A stretch of DNA of 32,005 nucleotides from Candidatus Latescibacterota bacterium (GTDB lineage Bacteria; Krumholzibacteriota; Krumholzibacteriia; WVZY01). The translations under genes were made by a program, and so were the position numbers. A model generated the notes under the pieces. It did no database searches, was not told the DNA's origin, and worked only from the letters and a program-made list of their open reading frames with translations. This document shows, one piece after another, positions 22,990 to 31,963 of the stretch; the first letter of the stretch is position 1; each line of letters starts with the position of its first letter. Location: assembly GCA_020352495.1 (NCBI GenBank), contig CP070677.1:1268428-1300432 (forward strand), given 5' to 3'.

Positions 22990-25614
22990 CTAGGAGTCTT
23001 CCAGCCGTTCCTGGAGCTCTTTCACAAAATGGAGGGCCTCGAAGGGGGTCGATCCGTCGACATCGAATTCGGTGATGAGCCGCCGAATGTGTTCGAGTCG
23101 GTTGTCTTCGGCTTCGACACTTTCCCGTGCCGGTGTCGCCCCAAAAAGCGGGATCTGCCCGTTGTCCGATTCCTCGAGGGGAACTCCCTGACGGAGCAGA
23201 TTGCGGCGCAGTTCGAGCGTTTTTAGGATTTCCTCCGCCCTTTTTAACACCAGCGTTGGTAGACCTGCCACCCGGGCGGCGTGAATCCCGTAGCTGCGCC
23301 CACTGGTGCCGGGAACGACTTTCCTCAAGAACACGACGCCACCCTCCCACTCCTTTATGGTGATCTTGAGGTTCACCAGACGAGGGTAAGCCGACGTCAG
23401 CTGGGTCAGCTCGTGGAAATGTGTCGCAAAGAGCGTCTTCGGGCGGCCTTTGATTCCTTGAAGAATATATTCGGTTACCGCCCACGCGATACTCAACCCG
23501 TCGTAGGTGCTCGTACCTCGCCCCACTTCGTCGAGGAGAACTAGACTCCGATCCGTTATGTGATCGAGGATGTTCGCCGTCTCCTTCATTTCCACGAGAA
23601 ACGTCGATTCACCCCGGCTCAACCTATCCGTTGCTCCAACACGGGTGAAGATCTTATCGACCAGACCAATTCTCGCGCGATCGGCGGGGACAAAGGATCC
23701 CATCTGGGCCAACACGACGGTCAGCGCGACCTGCCGAAGAAACGTGCTTTTGCCTGACATGTTGGGTCCCGTAATGAGGGCAAACTGTTTCTTGTCCAAG
23801 TCGAGGTAGAGATCGTTTGGCACAAACGGCTCGCGAACGACCCGTTCCAGCACGGGGTGGCGGTTCGCGACCACGTCAAGCACCTTGGAGTCGTCAACTA
23901 CCGGTCTGCGGAATCGATGCCGGTTGGCCACTGCGGACAACGATTGAATGGAATCGACCTGTGCGACAGCTCGCGCCGTCTCCTGAATTTGGGGGAGAGT
24001 TTTCGCCACCTCTTTGCAGAGTTGTTCGTAGATCTTCTGTTCGCACGCGATCCGTTTTTCGTCGTTCTCGAGTATAAGCTGTTCTCTTTCCTTGAGGGCG
24101 CTGGTGAAAAACCGTTCCGCGTTGACGAGGGTCTGTTTGGCAACGTAGTCGTTGGGAACGGAATCGAGGTGGACCTTTGAGACCTCGATATAGTACCCGA
24201 ATACCTTGTTGAAGCCAACTTTGAGCGAGCCAATTCCGGTTCGTTCTCGTTCGCGTTTTTCGAGACTCGCTATCCAATCCTTCGCCGACTGGTTTCGCGC
24301 GATGAGGTTGTCGAGCTCATCCGAAAACCCTTTTCGTATCACACCACCCTCACGCAGGTGACCGGGTGGATCTTCTTTCACGGCTTTTTCGATCGTCTCC
24401 ACGAGACCGGCGTGATCGTTCAATCGCTTTGACAGATTCCGGAGCATACTGCTTTTGCACCCCGCGAGCGTGGCCTCGAGACCGGGCACTCTCTCCAGCG
24501 ACTCGCGAAGGGCGTGAAATTCGCGGGGTATCGCCTTGTGGGCCGAAATTCTGGCTGCCAGTCGCTGGATGTCGTGGATACCCTCGAGCGTGTCCGACAC
24601 TGTTTCGTGAAGCGCCGTGTCACCGTAGATCTCGGACACCGCATCGCTCCGCTCATCGATTCCGTCCACGTGGCAAAGCGGATTCTGAAGCCATCCTCGG
24701 ATCTCTCTTCCGCCCATCGGCGTTAGCGTGTAGTCAATCAAACGTATCAAAGTCGCCTTGTCATCCCCTCCGTAAAGGGGTTCAAAAAGCTCGAGATTCC
24801 GGATCGTTTCTTCATCCAGAGCGAGATGTTCGACCTCCCCCAAAGTCTCGATTCCGATGACCTGCGGCATTGGCCCATCGCGAAGCGATTGGCAATGGGC
24901 GAGCAGCGCACCGACGGCCACTCTTTCGAGCGGTCTCAGGTCACTGACAAAGAAATCATCATTGGACTCGAATTGGATCTTTAACGCGCGTTCGACGGTA
25001 TCCGCTTCGTAGAGATCCGGTTCTACCTCAGTGACGAATGGGTCTCCCACTCGCTCGCACAGGGGTGCAATTCGTGTCCTATCCACGCCTCTGCTACAGA
25101 TGACTTCGCGAATGCGTTTGCCTTGAACCAGATACTGAAGATAGTCGAACTGGTCCTCACCGGAGAGGAGGTCACCGGTGCTGACGTCGATCAGCGCAAC
25201 ACCCGCGCGCGGCCCGTCGATGTGGATCGAGAGGCAAAAATTGTTTTCTTTTCCCCTGAGAAACTGCGTGTTCATCGAGGTGCCCGGGGTGAGAACCTCA
25301 ACGACCTCTCTTTTCACGAGACCCTTCGCCTGCGTGGGATCCTCGACCTGTTCGCAGACGGCCACCTTTTTGCCGGCGGTGAGAAGTCGCGTTATGTAGG
25401 TCTCGGCCGCGTGAAAAGGCACTCCGGCAAGCGGAATCGGATTTTTCTTCATTTTGTCCCGCGTGGTAAGCGCGATGTTCAGAATTCGCGAGACCTCCAC
25501 GGCATCTTCGTAGAAGGTCTCGTAGAAGTCTCCGACACGAAAGAGAAGAACGCAGTCGTCGTACTGGGCTTTGATTTCCCGGTACTGCGCCATCAGCGGT
25601 GAAATGTCACTCAT
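22990..25614 (-). CDS. mutS: DNA mismatch repair protein MutS
   Basis: This 874-residue mismatch-recognition ATPase has the N-terminal FRVGDFYETF block with the Phe-x-Glu mismatch wedge (F30, E32). Connector and lever domains follow, with the clamp region near 450-520 (VGFNKVFGYYIEVSK). The ABC ATPase shows Walker A GPNMSGKST (616-624), Walker B LLDEVGRGTSTYDG (693-706) and THFHEL (731-736). The composite-site segment GTSGRSYGIHAARVAGLP is intact and length is typical for MutS1. It follows the SPOR/TPR gene by 23 bases and is probably in the lapA-lapB transcript. Its stop is 136 bases before the preferred start of the GAF sensor gene. Confidence 0.97.
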   Translation of the reverse strand: MSDISPLMAQYREIKAQYDDCVLLFRVGDFYETFYEDAVEVSRILNIALTTRDKMKKNPIPLAGVPFHAAETYITRLLTAGKKVAVCEQVEDPTQAKGLVKREVVEVLTPGTSMNTQFLRGKENNFCLSIHIDGPRAGVALIDVSTGDLLSGEDQFDYLQYLVQGKRIREVICSRGVDRTRIAPLCERVGDPFVTEVEPDLYEADTVERALKIQFESNDDFFVSDLRPLERVAVGALLAHCQSLRDGPMPQVIGIETLGEVEHLALDEETIRNLELFEPLYGGDDKATLIRLIDYTLTPMGGREIRGWLQNPLCHVDGIDERSDAVSEIYGDTALHETVSDTLEGIHDIQRLAARISAHKAIPREFHALRESLERVPGLEATLAGCKSSMLRNLSKRLNDHAGLVETIEKAVKEDPPGHLREGGVIRKGFSDELDNLIARNQSAKDWIASLEKRERERTGIGSLKVGFNKVFGYYIEVSKVHLDSVPNDYVAKQTLVNAERFFTSALKEREQLILENDEKRIACEQKIYEQLCKEVAKTLPQIQETARAVAQVDSIQSLSAVANRHRFRRPVVDDSKVLDVVANRHPVLERVVREPFVPNDLYLDLDKKQFALITGPNMSGKSTFLRQVALTVVLAQMGSFVPADRARIGLVDKIFTRVGATDRLSRGESTFLVEMKETANILDHITDRSLVLLDEVGRGTSTYDGLSIAWAVTEYILQGIKGRPKTLFATHFHELTQLTSAYPRLVNLKITIKEWEGGVVFLRKVVPGTSGRSYGIHAARVAGLPTLVLKRAEEILKTLELRRNLLRQGVPLEESDNGQIPLFGATPARESVEAEDNRLEHIRRLITEFDVDGSTPFEALHFVKELQERLEDS

Positions 25615-25637
25615 GGTCTCGGTCTTTGTCTCGGGGC

Positions 25638-26660
25638 TTAGGGAAGGGTCATTATTGTACAGGGCTCACTGATCTGTTCGGAGATCTCCTCCGCCCTTCT
25701 GCTCGCCTCGGCGCGGGTTTTGAAGTACCCAAACCGCACGCGGTGGACCTCTTTGAACTCCAACAGATCGCTGTCAACTCTCACGCCTGGCAGATCGCGT
25801 TTGAGACGCGCGACGAGCTTGAGGGCGTTTGTTCTGTCGTGAAACGCCCCGAACTGAATCGTATATCCGGAGGTCAACGGTGACATCGCGCTCGAATCCG
25901 CCGTTGTCGCCCGGTACTGGGGCAACTTTGGCTCCGACCTGATCACATCGAGCTTCTCGGCGGCGAGGAGCGCTTCGGGTGTATGCTCGAAAGTACTCAA
26001 GATCTCCGCGAAAACCTCCGCCGCATCGTCGATCTGTCCGCGTTGCTCGAGGCACTCTCCATACCGATACATCGCCGTTGGATTGATGACCGATCGCGCC
26101 ATCGAACGGTATCTCCGGCACGCTTCCTCGGCATTGTCGAGGTTCATTTCCATTTCGGCCAGGGACAGATAGGCCCACGGGCGGTACTTGCCTCCCTTGA
26201 TCTTTGAAAGCGACTCTCTTGCCGCCTCATAATCCTCCATCATTGCCGCCGATAGTCCCTGAAAAAAACAGGCCTCTTGTGAGTGGCGGCATGCCGCCGC
26301 CCCGTCCAGAATCTCGAACGCCTGACGGTAGTCTCCGACGGCGTATCGGATCTTGGCCAGCTCGAGTTGCGCCAAGGAGCCCCAACGGTTCGACTCTTCG
26401 ATCTGCACCACCTCTTGGTAGATGATTTCCGCTTCGGACACCGACCGCTTTAGTCCGGCGAGAAGATAGAGCGCTTCCTGTCTGTCGTCCCCTTCCTCGC
26501 TTTTGGCCAGCTCGACGAGCATGGCTTCGGCCTCATCGTATCTCAATCTGGCTATGTCGCGTTTGGCGTCGTCGATTCGGCCCGCGGAGGCGGGCCAGAC
26601 AATCACTAGAAGCGCCAGTGTGGCAAGGATCACAAACAAACGGAGTGAGCTAGATTTCAT
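25638..26660 (-). CDS. Exported TPR and SPOR-domain protein
   Basis: The 340-residue protein has a signal peptide (MKSSSLRLFVILATLALLVI, cleavage near ASA). A helical repeat region with TPR-like pairs follows (about 27-230; for example YDEAEAMLVELAK, YRQAFEILDGA, AWAYLSLAEMEMNLD-like units). A C-terminal SPOR domain (about 264-340) opens with SGYTIQFGAFHDRTNALKLV. SPOR domains bind denuded peptidoglycan at division sites, so a periplasmic, cell-wall-associated role is likely. The ATG at 26660 overlaps the lapB-like gene by 11 bases; the 55-residue in-frame extension upstream is shadow. mutS follows 23 bases after its stop. Confidence 0.85.
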   Translation of the reverse strand: MKSSSLRLFVILATLALLVIVWPASAGRIDDAKRDIARLRYDEAEAMLVELAKSEEGDDRQEALYLLAGLKRSVSEAEIIYQEVVQIEESNRWGSLAQLELAKIRYAVGDYRQAFEILDGAAACRHSQEACFFQGLSAAMMEDYEAARESLSKIKGGKYRPWAYLSLAEMEMNLDNAEEACRRYRSMARSVINPTAMYRYGECLEQRGQIDDAAEVFAEILSTFEHTPEALLAAEKLDVIRSEPKLPQYRATTADSSAMSPLTSGYTIQFGAFHDRTNALKLVARLKRDLPGVRVDSDLLEFKEVHRVRFGYFKTRAEASRRAEEISEQISEPCTIMTLP

Positions 26661-27750
26661 AGTCGGTCGAGAAGGTGTCGAACGCGTTGCAACGCGGACA
26701 GTGCCAACGCATCGATTCGGACTGAAACTGACACGACTGACAGACGAACGGCTTTCTCTCCCAGGACTGCTTGATGGAATCATCGAGGAAACGCTCCAGG
26801 GCGTCGGGATCACGATATTTGGCATAGAGTGATATCAACAAGAGTCTGCCTCGCGCCGACCCGGGATAAACGGTGATGTACTCCTCGAGAAGCTGGATCG
26901 CGTCTTCAGTCCTTCCCTGTTTCTTGTAGAGCGCTGCGGTCGCCAAACTGGCGGTCTCATCGCCGCCACGCGCTGTCCGTATGTCTTCGTAGATCTTTTC
27001 GATTTCGCCAAATCTGCCCTTGTCGTAAAGAACCCTTTCGAGCTTGTGAAGCGCCGTATCGGCCAGCTGAGGTGACAGAACGGCCGCCTGGCGCCACTTG
27101 ACAATAGCCTCGTCGATATCGCCTTGGAGTTCAGCGACATCGCCGAGCATGAGTAGGATCGGCGCCGAGTCGGCGTCGTGTTTTAGCGCCCGTTGGAGCA
27201 CTTTCTTGGCTTCCTTGGTGTCTTCCCGTTCGATCAGTTGTTCGGCGCTCGAGCCAAGATAAAGAGCCAGCTCACGGTCACCGATGCCGCCATATCTCTT
27301 GGCATCTTTCAAGGCTTCGTACGCCTTCTCCGTCTGTCCAAGGACATGGTACTGTTTGCCTATCTTTATGAAAACCGCCGGATCCTTGATGTTGAGCGTC
27401 TTCACCGCAGTCTCGAGGGTCCTCGCCGATCTTTCCGAATTGCCCAGGTGCGCGTAGTCCTCCGCAAGATTCAGAAAGAGTTCTATTTTTTCGTTCTTTG
27501 ACAGGTTGGTCTTTACCGTGAGGCTTTGGTGGATCTGCACCGCCTTTCCAGCGTCTCCCCGTTCACGCAAAAGACTCCCGAGCCTGATATACGCATCCGT
27601 CGGCGCCCCCCCACTTTTGACGGCATCTTGAAGCGCGAGAAAGGCGCTCTCCTGATTGTCATCTATCATCCGCTTTAGCGCGGTGATGTAGGACTGCTGC
27701 GAAGAGGAGTCCTTGTCTTTTTTTCTAAGCCAAAACATACGAATCCCCAT
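26650..27750 (-). CDS. lapB: LapB (YciM)-like TPR protein with rubredoxin-type zinc site
   Basis: The 366-residue protein resembles LapB/YciM, which in E. coli tunes LPS synthesis by delivering LpxC to FtsH. Helical TPR pairs fill residues about 50-310 (such as AYIRLGSLLRERGDAGKAVQ, ILLMLGDVAELQGDIDEAI). The C-terminus has a rubredoxin-like knuckle, C337-x2-C340 and C351-x2-C354, with WHCPRCNAFDTF matching the LapB pattern. It follows a lapA homologue, the same order as in E. coli. Oddly, the N-terminal membrane helix of LapB is missing from the annotated protein, but hydrophobic codons are in frame directly upstream of the ATG, with no ATG, GTG or TTG to start them. The 5' end is therefore uncertain. 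It overlaps the SPOR gene by 11 bases. Confidence 0.86.
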   Translation of the reverse strand: MGIRMFWLRKKDKDSSSQQSYITALKRMIDDNQESAFLALQDAVKSGGAPTDAYIRLGSLLRERGDAGKAVQIHQSLTVKTNLSKNEKIELFLNLAEDYAHLGNSERSARTLETAVKTLNIKDPAVFIKIGKQYHVLGQTEKAYEALKDAKRYGGIGDRELALYLGSSAEQLIEREDTKEAKKVLQRALKHDADSAPILLMLGDVAELQGDIDEAIVKWRQAAVLSPQLADTALHKLERVLYDKGRFGEIEKIYEDIRTARGGDETASLATAALYKKQGRTEDAIQLLEEYITVYPGSARGRLLLISLYAKYRDPDALERFLDDSIKQSWERKPFVCQSCQFQSESMRWHCPRCNAFDTFSTDYEI

Positions 27751-27822
27751 GATTAAGATTACCGCCGCTGTGACGACGAAATACCCGTACCGAACGCGAC
27801 CCTAGCAAGCGGGGCGCGAGTC

Positions 27823-28137
27823 TCACACTTCCGTCTGTTCCGATTCTGCGTCCTCAAGCGGCAGGTTGCGCAACGCGGCCAACTCACGCTCCAGCCGCAC
27901 GGTCTCTTTTCGCTGCTGACCGATTGTGTACCTCAACTGGAATTCGCTGAACACGAATATCAAGAACGAGAACACCATCCCGGCGGCAAATACGATCAGC
28001 ATCAGCAAATTCAGCGATAGCGACGGATAGTGCTTGTTGAAGAATGTAAAGTCAACACTCTGGTCCGCGTTGTTCATTCCGATCCAGAGAAAAGCGATCA
28101 CCCCGACGAGAATAATGATACTCCGAAAAAGCCACAC
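27823..28137 (-). CDS. lapA: LapA-domain (DUF1049) inner-membrane protein
   Basis: This 104-residue protein has two hydrophobic helices (about 4-21 and 43-64) and a cytoplasmic C-terminal coiled-coil-like tail (QQRKETVRLERELAALRNL). The pattern NNADQSVDFTFF between the helices and LLMLIVFAAGMVFSFLIF in the second fit the LapA family, partner of LapB in LPS assembly control. The GTG start at 28137 is 8 bases after AAGGAGG. It is the first gene of the transcript after the rpsA terminator, with its own promoter candidate. lapB follows after 72 bases. Confidence 0.88.
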   Translation of the reverse strand: MWLFRSIIILVGVIAFLWIGMNNADQSVDFTFFNKHYPSLSLNLLMLIVFAAGMVFSFLIFVFSEFQLRYTIGQQRKETVRLERELAALRNLPLEDAESEQTEV

Positions 28138-28170
28138 GCGATTTGCCTCCTTTTTTGATCAGCAGGCTAA

Positions 28171-28199
28171 ATCATGAAATGTTTTACCCCCCCCGTCAA
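28171..28199 (-). promoter_or_regulatory. Candidate promoter of lapA-lapB operon, with G8 run in spacer
   Basis: TTGACG (28194-28199) and CATGAT (28171-28176) are 17 bases apart on the minus strand. The spacer begins with most of an eight-G run. A perfect TTGACA lies just upstream, but at a wrong distance from this -10. Confidence 0.45.
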
Positions 28200-28224
28200 G
28201 TGTCAATATTTGGGTGGCATTCCC

Positions 28225-28290
28225 AAAAAAAGCCGTCTCCACAAAAGAACACAGGCGGTTCCCCACCCTCAGTCCTTTCGTGAAGACGGC
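28225..28290 (-). terminator. Rho-independent terminator of rpsA
   Basis: On the minus strand GCCGTCTTCACGAAAG (28275-28290) pairs with CTTTTGTGGAGACGGC (28232-28247) along 16 bp with two G-U pairs. The loop is about 27 bases and the stem is followed by seven Ts (28225-28231). It starts 27 bases past the rpsA stop codon. Confidence 0.88.
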
Positions 28291-28317
28291 ATCGTTCGGC
28301 GACGCTTCGAGCGCTTA

Positions 28318-30414
28318 CTACTCTATTTTGTTCTTGGGCGGTTCCTCTCCCTCGGACGGCGACTGAGGATCGACACGAGTGTCCGGTTGTGTCGCTTCCG
28401 TCTCGTCCTCGGCTGTCCGTTCGGAGGGCTGCTCCCCCTCCATCTCGGGCACCGATTCAGCGTCCACGCCGGAAGCGTCCGAAACGGCCTCGGACTCACC
28501 TCCCGACTCGACAATGGGCTCGGCTTCATCGGTTGCCACCGTCTCGCGTCCTTCCGGTGTTTCTTCTTTGACCCGTTCTCTCACCGGGAAACGCTCATGG
28601 AACTCCTTGATCTCCTCGTCGCTCACGCCTTTTAGATAGGCGCTCACGCTCAACACGATACGCTTGTTCTTGGGATCGATCTTGATCACCTTGAGCGGCA
28701 GTGTGTCCCCCAAACTGTAACAGTCCTCCGGATGCCTGAGATCCGGTTTCGCCATCTGGCCAACCGGGACAAAACCCTCTACGTCGGGTCGGAGCTCGAC
28801 AACCGCCCCGCGTTCGAGGATCCGCGTAACCGTGCCTTCGGTAATCGTGTCCACGGAGAAGTCCGTGGCCAACGTATCCCAGGGATTATCTTGAAGCTGT
28901 TTCATCCCCAGGCTTATGCGCTTTTTGTCCTGACTGATGTCGAGAACAACGACATCGATGTCGTCGCCCTTTTTGAGCATCTCGCTAGGATGACGCACAC
29001 GTTTGGCCCATGACATGTCGGAAATGTGCAGCAGTCCGTCAATGCCTTCTTCGATTTCCACAAAGGCGCCGAAGTTGGTGAGGTTTCGCACCTTGCCGCT
29101 TAGCCTCGTACCGATGGGGTATTTGTCCTCGATGAGGCTCCACGGATCCGGCTCGACCTGCTTGAGCCCAAGCGAAATCTTCTGGTGTTCCTTGTCAACC
29201 TTGAGCACCACGGCTTCAACCGTTTCACCGATGGAGAGAATCTTCGAGGGGTGTTTGACATGCCGTGTCCACGACATCTCGGAAATGTGAATCAATCCCT
29301 CGACTCCCTTTTCGAGCTCGATGAAGGCGCCGTAGTCGGTGATACTCACCACCCTTCCCTGGACCTTTTCATCGATGACATAACGCTCTTCGACACCGTC
29401 CCAAGGATGCGGTGTGAGTTGTTTCAAGCCGAGTGAAATCTTTTCTCGCTCGGTGTCAAAGTCGAGAACCTTTACGTTGATGGTATCTCCGATCGACACG
29501 ATCTCCGACGGATGACCGATACGGCCCCACGTCATGTCGGTCAGGTGGAGTAGACCATCGACACCGCCCAGGTCGACAAACGCGCCAAAATCCGTGATAT
29601 TTTTGACTACACCTTCGCGGACCTGCCCAACCTCGAGCTCGCTGAGAAGCGTTTTCTTCTGCTCCTCGCGTTGCTGCTCGAGCACGATCCGGCGCGAAAC
29701 AACGATGTTTCGTCGTCTCTTGTTGATCTTTATGATTTTGAAGCTGAGCGTCTGCCCGATTAGATCATCGAGGTTGGGTACCTGTCGTAAAGCGATCTGA
29801 CTTCCCGGCAAAAACGCGTCGACACCCAGGAGATCCACAACCAGACCACCCTTGATGCGGCGCGAGACACGGCCGTCCATGATTCTGCTCGCGTCATACC
29901 CATCCTTGATCTCGTCCCAAACCTTGAAGAAATCAGCCTTTTCTTTTGACAGAACGACGAGACCGTCCTGATTCTCCAGTTTTTCGAGGAAAACATCGAC
30001 TTCGTGACCGGGCGTGATCTGGTCGAATTCGCGGAACTCCGAGACGGGAATCGTGCCTTCGCTCTTGAAGCCGACATCAACGATGATCTCGTTCTCCCGT
30101 ATCTCGGTTACCGTGCCTTTGACGATCTGACCCTCGGTGAAGGTACTGACGATATTGTCGAACTCCTGGGTGAGCGTGTCACCCGAGAGCTCTTCTTCTT
30201 CACTTTCGGCTTCTTTATCGATTTCCTCGATATCCAGCGTTTCGAACTCGGCGTAGATCGGCGAGCGGCGCGACCTGCCGCCCTTTTTCTCAACCCCCAT
30301 ACCCCGCGTCGACCCTTCTCCGCCAGCGGCTGGATCTGAGGGTTTATCACCTCCTAAACTCGAGATTTCCTGGTTTCTCGGCGCATCGGGTGCCCCGAGT
30401 TCTGCGTTTACCAT
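28318..30414 (-). CDS. rpsA: 30S ribosomal protein S1
   Basis: The 698-residue protein has six S1 RNA-binding repeats at about 95-157, 176-241, 262-331, 349-418, 436-505 and 522-592. Repeats 3-5 show the classic ITDFGAFVDL / GLLHLTDMTW pattern; the first two, which normally bind the ribosome, are divergent. S1 docks mRNA on the 30S subunit. Two tails are long: an N-terminal extension of about 85 residues, first basic and glycine-rich then acidic (EEIDKEAESEEEELSG), and an acidic, disordered C-terminal tail of about 100 residues. The ATG follows AAAGGGGGA at 8 bases. It has its own promoter and terminator and lies downstream of the cmk fusion, as in many bacteria. Confidence 0.96.
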   Translation of the reverse strand: MVNAELGAPDAPRNQEISSLGGDKPSDPAAGGEGSTRGMGVEKKGGRSRRSPIYAEFETLDIEEIDKEAESEEEELSGDTLTQEFDNIVSTFTEGQIVKGTVTEIRENEIIVDVGFKSEGTIPVSEFREFDQITPGHEVDVFLEKLENQDGLVVLSKEKADFFKVWDEIKDGYDASRIMDGRVSRRIKGGLVVDLLGVDAFLPGSQIALRQVPNLDDLIGQTLSFKIIKINKRRRNIVVSRRIVLEQQREEQKKTLLSELEVGQVREGVVKNITDFGAFVDLGGVDGLLHLTDMTWGRIGHPSEIVSIGDTINVKVLDFDTEREKISLGLKQLTPHPWDGVEERYVIDEKVQGRVVSITDYGAFIELEKGVEGLIHISEMSWTRHVKHPSKILSIGETVEAVVLKVDKEHQKISLGLKQVEPDPWSLIEDKYPIGTRLSGKVRNLTNFGAFVEIEEGIDGLLHISDMSWAKRVRHPSEMLKKGDDIDVVVLDISQDKKRISLGMKQLQDNPWDTLATDFSVDTITEGTVTRILERGAVVELRPDVEGFVPVGQMAKPDLRHPEDCYSLGDTLPLKVIKIDPKNKRIVLSVSAYLKGVSDEEIKEFHERFPVRERVKEETPEGRETVATDEAEPIVESGGESEAVSDASGVDAESVPEMEGEQPSERTAEDETEATQPDTRVDPQSPSEGEEPPKNKIE

Positions 30415-30462
30415 TAACGAATTCCCCCTTTACCTTTGGATTTGTCAAAAAATGACCCGAGT

Positions 30463-30491
30463 ATAATAAGAAGCTAATGCGATAAATGCAA
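30463..30491 (-). promoter_or_regulatory. Promoter of rpsA
   Basis: TTGCAT (30486-30491) and TATTAT (30463-30468) are 17 bases apart on the minus strand, in the 157-base gap after the cmk fusion. The predicted leader is about 40 bases. Another perfect TTGACA at 30442-30447 has no matching -10 before the start codon. Confidence 0.6.
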
Positions 30492-30571
30492 GCGGAAAAT
30501 GCAAATAGCAGTAGGGCCGCCCGTGCCCACCGGGCGATGCGAGCGCGTAGGCCGGCCGTTCCCTTGGGGCC

Positions 30572-31963
30572 TCAGGAGCCTCCGAGAAGCTTCCCGTCGT
30601 TCTCGAAATCCTCGTGGAGCGTCTCGATGGCGGACATCACCATACGTCCAAATTCACGGCTGTTGGCCCCCGTGGGCTCGGCAGTGGCTGAATCCGTCAC
30701 GCGAATGGGGCGCCCCCGAAGAACCGTGATACGGGGGCGTCGAATCAGCGCACGCCCCAGGTTTTGTGTTCCCGAGACGTAGATCGGGACCACGGGGGCC
30801 CCCGACTTGAGGGCAAGATACCCCACGCCCGCCTTTGCGTCCCCCAGGCGCTCGCCCGCCACCCTTTGTCCTTCGGGAAATATCAGAAGCGATCCCCCCG
30901 CATCGAGCAGCGCCAGGGCGCGTCTGATCACCCTCCGATCGAAGGCATCGCGCCGGGTTGGAATCGCGTTGTATGTCGCGATCAACTTTCCAAACAGCTT
31001 GTTGCGGAAGAGACTCTCCTTGGCCAAAAAAGCAAGCTCTCTGCCTATCGTAGACCCCACGACCGGGGGATCTACGTTGGACCGGTGATTGCTCGCATAA
31101 ACGTAGTTTTCGTAAAACTCGTAACCCTCCCTCCCAACGATACGAAGCCCAAAAAGAATCCTCGCCAGAAACAATATGGTAAGCCGGCCCAACCGATAGA
31201 TCGGCTTTTCCCGTTTGAATCGGTTTGGGTCCTTCTCCGCCGTCATGAGTTCGAAGAGGCGCGCGGCCGTGCGTGTCGCCGTCTCGCAAACCCGCGCCAC
31301 CTGTCCGTCGATCGTGAGGTCGGTGGTATCAACGATATGGGCCCCTACGGGAATCTTGAGCGGGCTGAGTTCGTGGCCCGAGTCCAACCGATCCCTCCGT
31401 TCGATCGATTCGCGGACCTCGTCCATACCTTTTGTAACACCTTTTGCTTCGAGCTCCTTCAGTCTCCTCCGTGCCCGCTCTTCGGTCGAAGCATCGAGAT
31501 AGATCTTCACCTCGGCATCAGGGAGGACCACGCTGCCGATGTCACGGCCCTCGAGGACGACTCCGCCCGATCTGGCGAAGCGTCTCTGCATCCGCACCAT
31601 TGCCTTACGGACCAACGGATACGAGCTGACGAGGGACACGTTTTCCGTCACCTCGCTCGAACGGATCGCATCGGTCACGTCGGTTCCGTCGGCGATTACC
31701 GTTTTCGGCGAGCCGTCGTGATCGGCAAACGCGATGCAGATATCCAACGCGACCCGACCGACCCTATCACCGTCGCGGATATCCGTGCCCGTCTCGAGAA
31801 CCTTCCACGTAACAGCCCGGTACATGGCGCCCGTATCGATGTGACGCAAATTGAGTCTCCGGGCGACTCCGCGGGCCGTGGTCGTCTTGCCCGAACCGGC
31901 CGGACCGTCGATCGTTATGACGAGTCGTTCGAGTATTTCATTCTTCTCCGGACGTGTTTTCAT
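30572..31963 (-). CDS. Cytidylate kinase fused to 1-acylglycerol-3-phosphate acyltransferase
   Basis: This is a 463-residue two-domain protein. Residues about 12-225 are Cmk: P-loop IDGPAGSGKTTTARGVA, HIDTGAMYRAVTW, VLEGRDIGSVVLPDA and the ERRDRLDSGHELSPLK segment. It phosphorylates CMP and dCMP. Residues about 255-455 are PlsC-like: NHRSNVDP (the H-x4-D motif), LAKESLFRNKLFGKLI, FPEGQR and VVPIYVSGTQN. It would form phosphatidic acid at the membrane; a hydrophobic stretch (GRLTILFLARILFGL) near 260-275 may anchor it. FPEGQR replaces the usual FPEGTR. Separate neighbouring cmk and plsC genes occur in other bacteria, so this looks like a fusion of a conserved pair. The ATG lacks a strong ribosome binding site, and the window ends 42 bases upstream of it. 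Confidence 0.92.
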   Translation of the reverse strand: MKTRPEKNEILERLVITIDGPAGSGKTTTARGVARRLNLRHIDTGAMYRAVTWKVLETGTDIRDGDRVGRVALDICIAFADHDGSPKTVIADGTDVTDAIRSSEVTENVSLVSSYPLVRKAMVRMQRRFARSGGVVLEGRDIGSVVLPDAEVKIYLDASTEERARRRLKELEAKGVTKGMDEVRESIERRDRLDSGHELSPLKIPVGAHIVDTTDLTIDGQVARVCETATRTAARLFELMTAEKDPNRFKREKPIYRLGRLTILFLARILFGLRIVGREGYEFYENYVYASNHRSNVDPPVVGSTIGRELAFLAKESLFRNKLFGKLIATYNAIPTRRDAFDRRVIRRALALLDAGGSLLIFPEGQRVAGERLGDAKAGVGYLALKSGAPVVPIYVSGTQNLGRALIRRPRITVLRGRPIRVTDSATAEPTGANSREFGRMVMSAIETLHEDFENDGKLLGGS

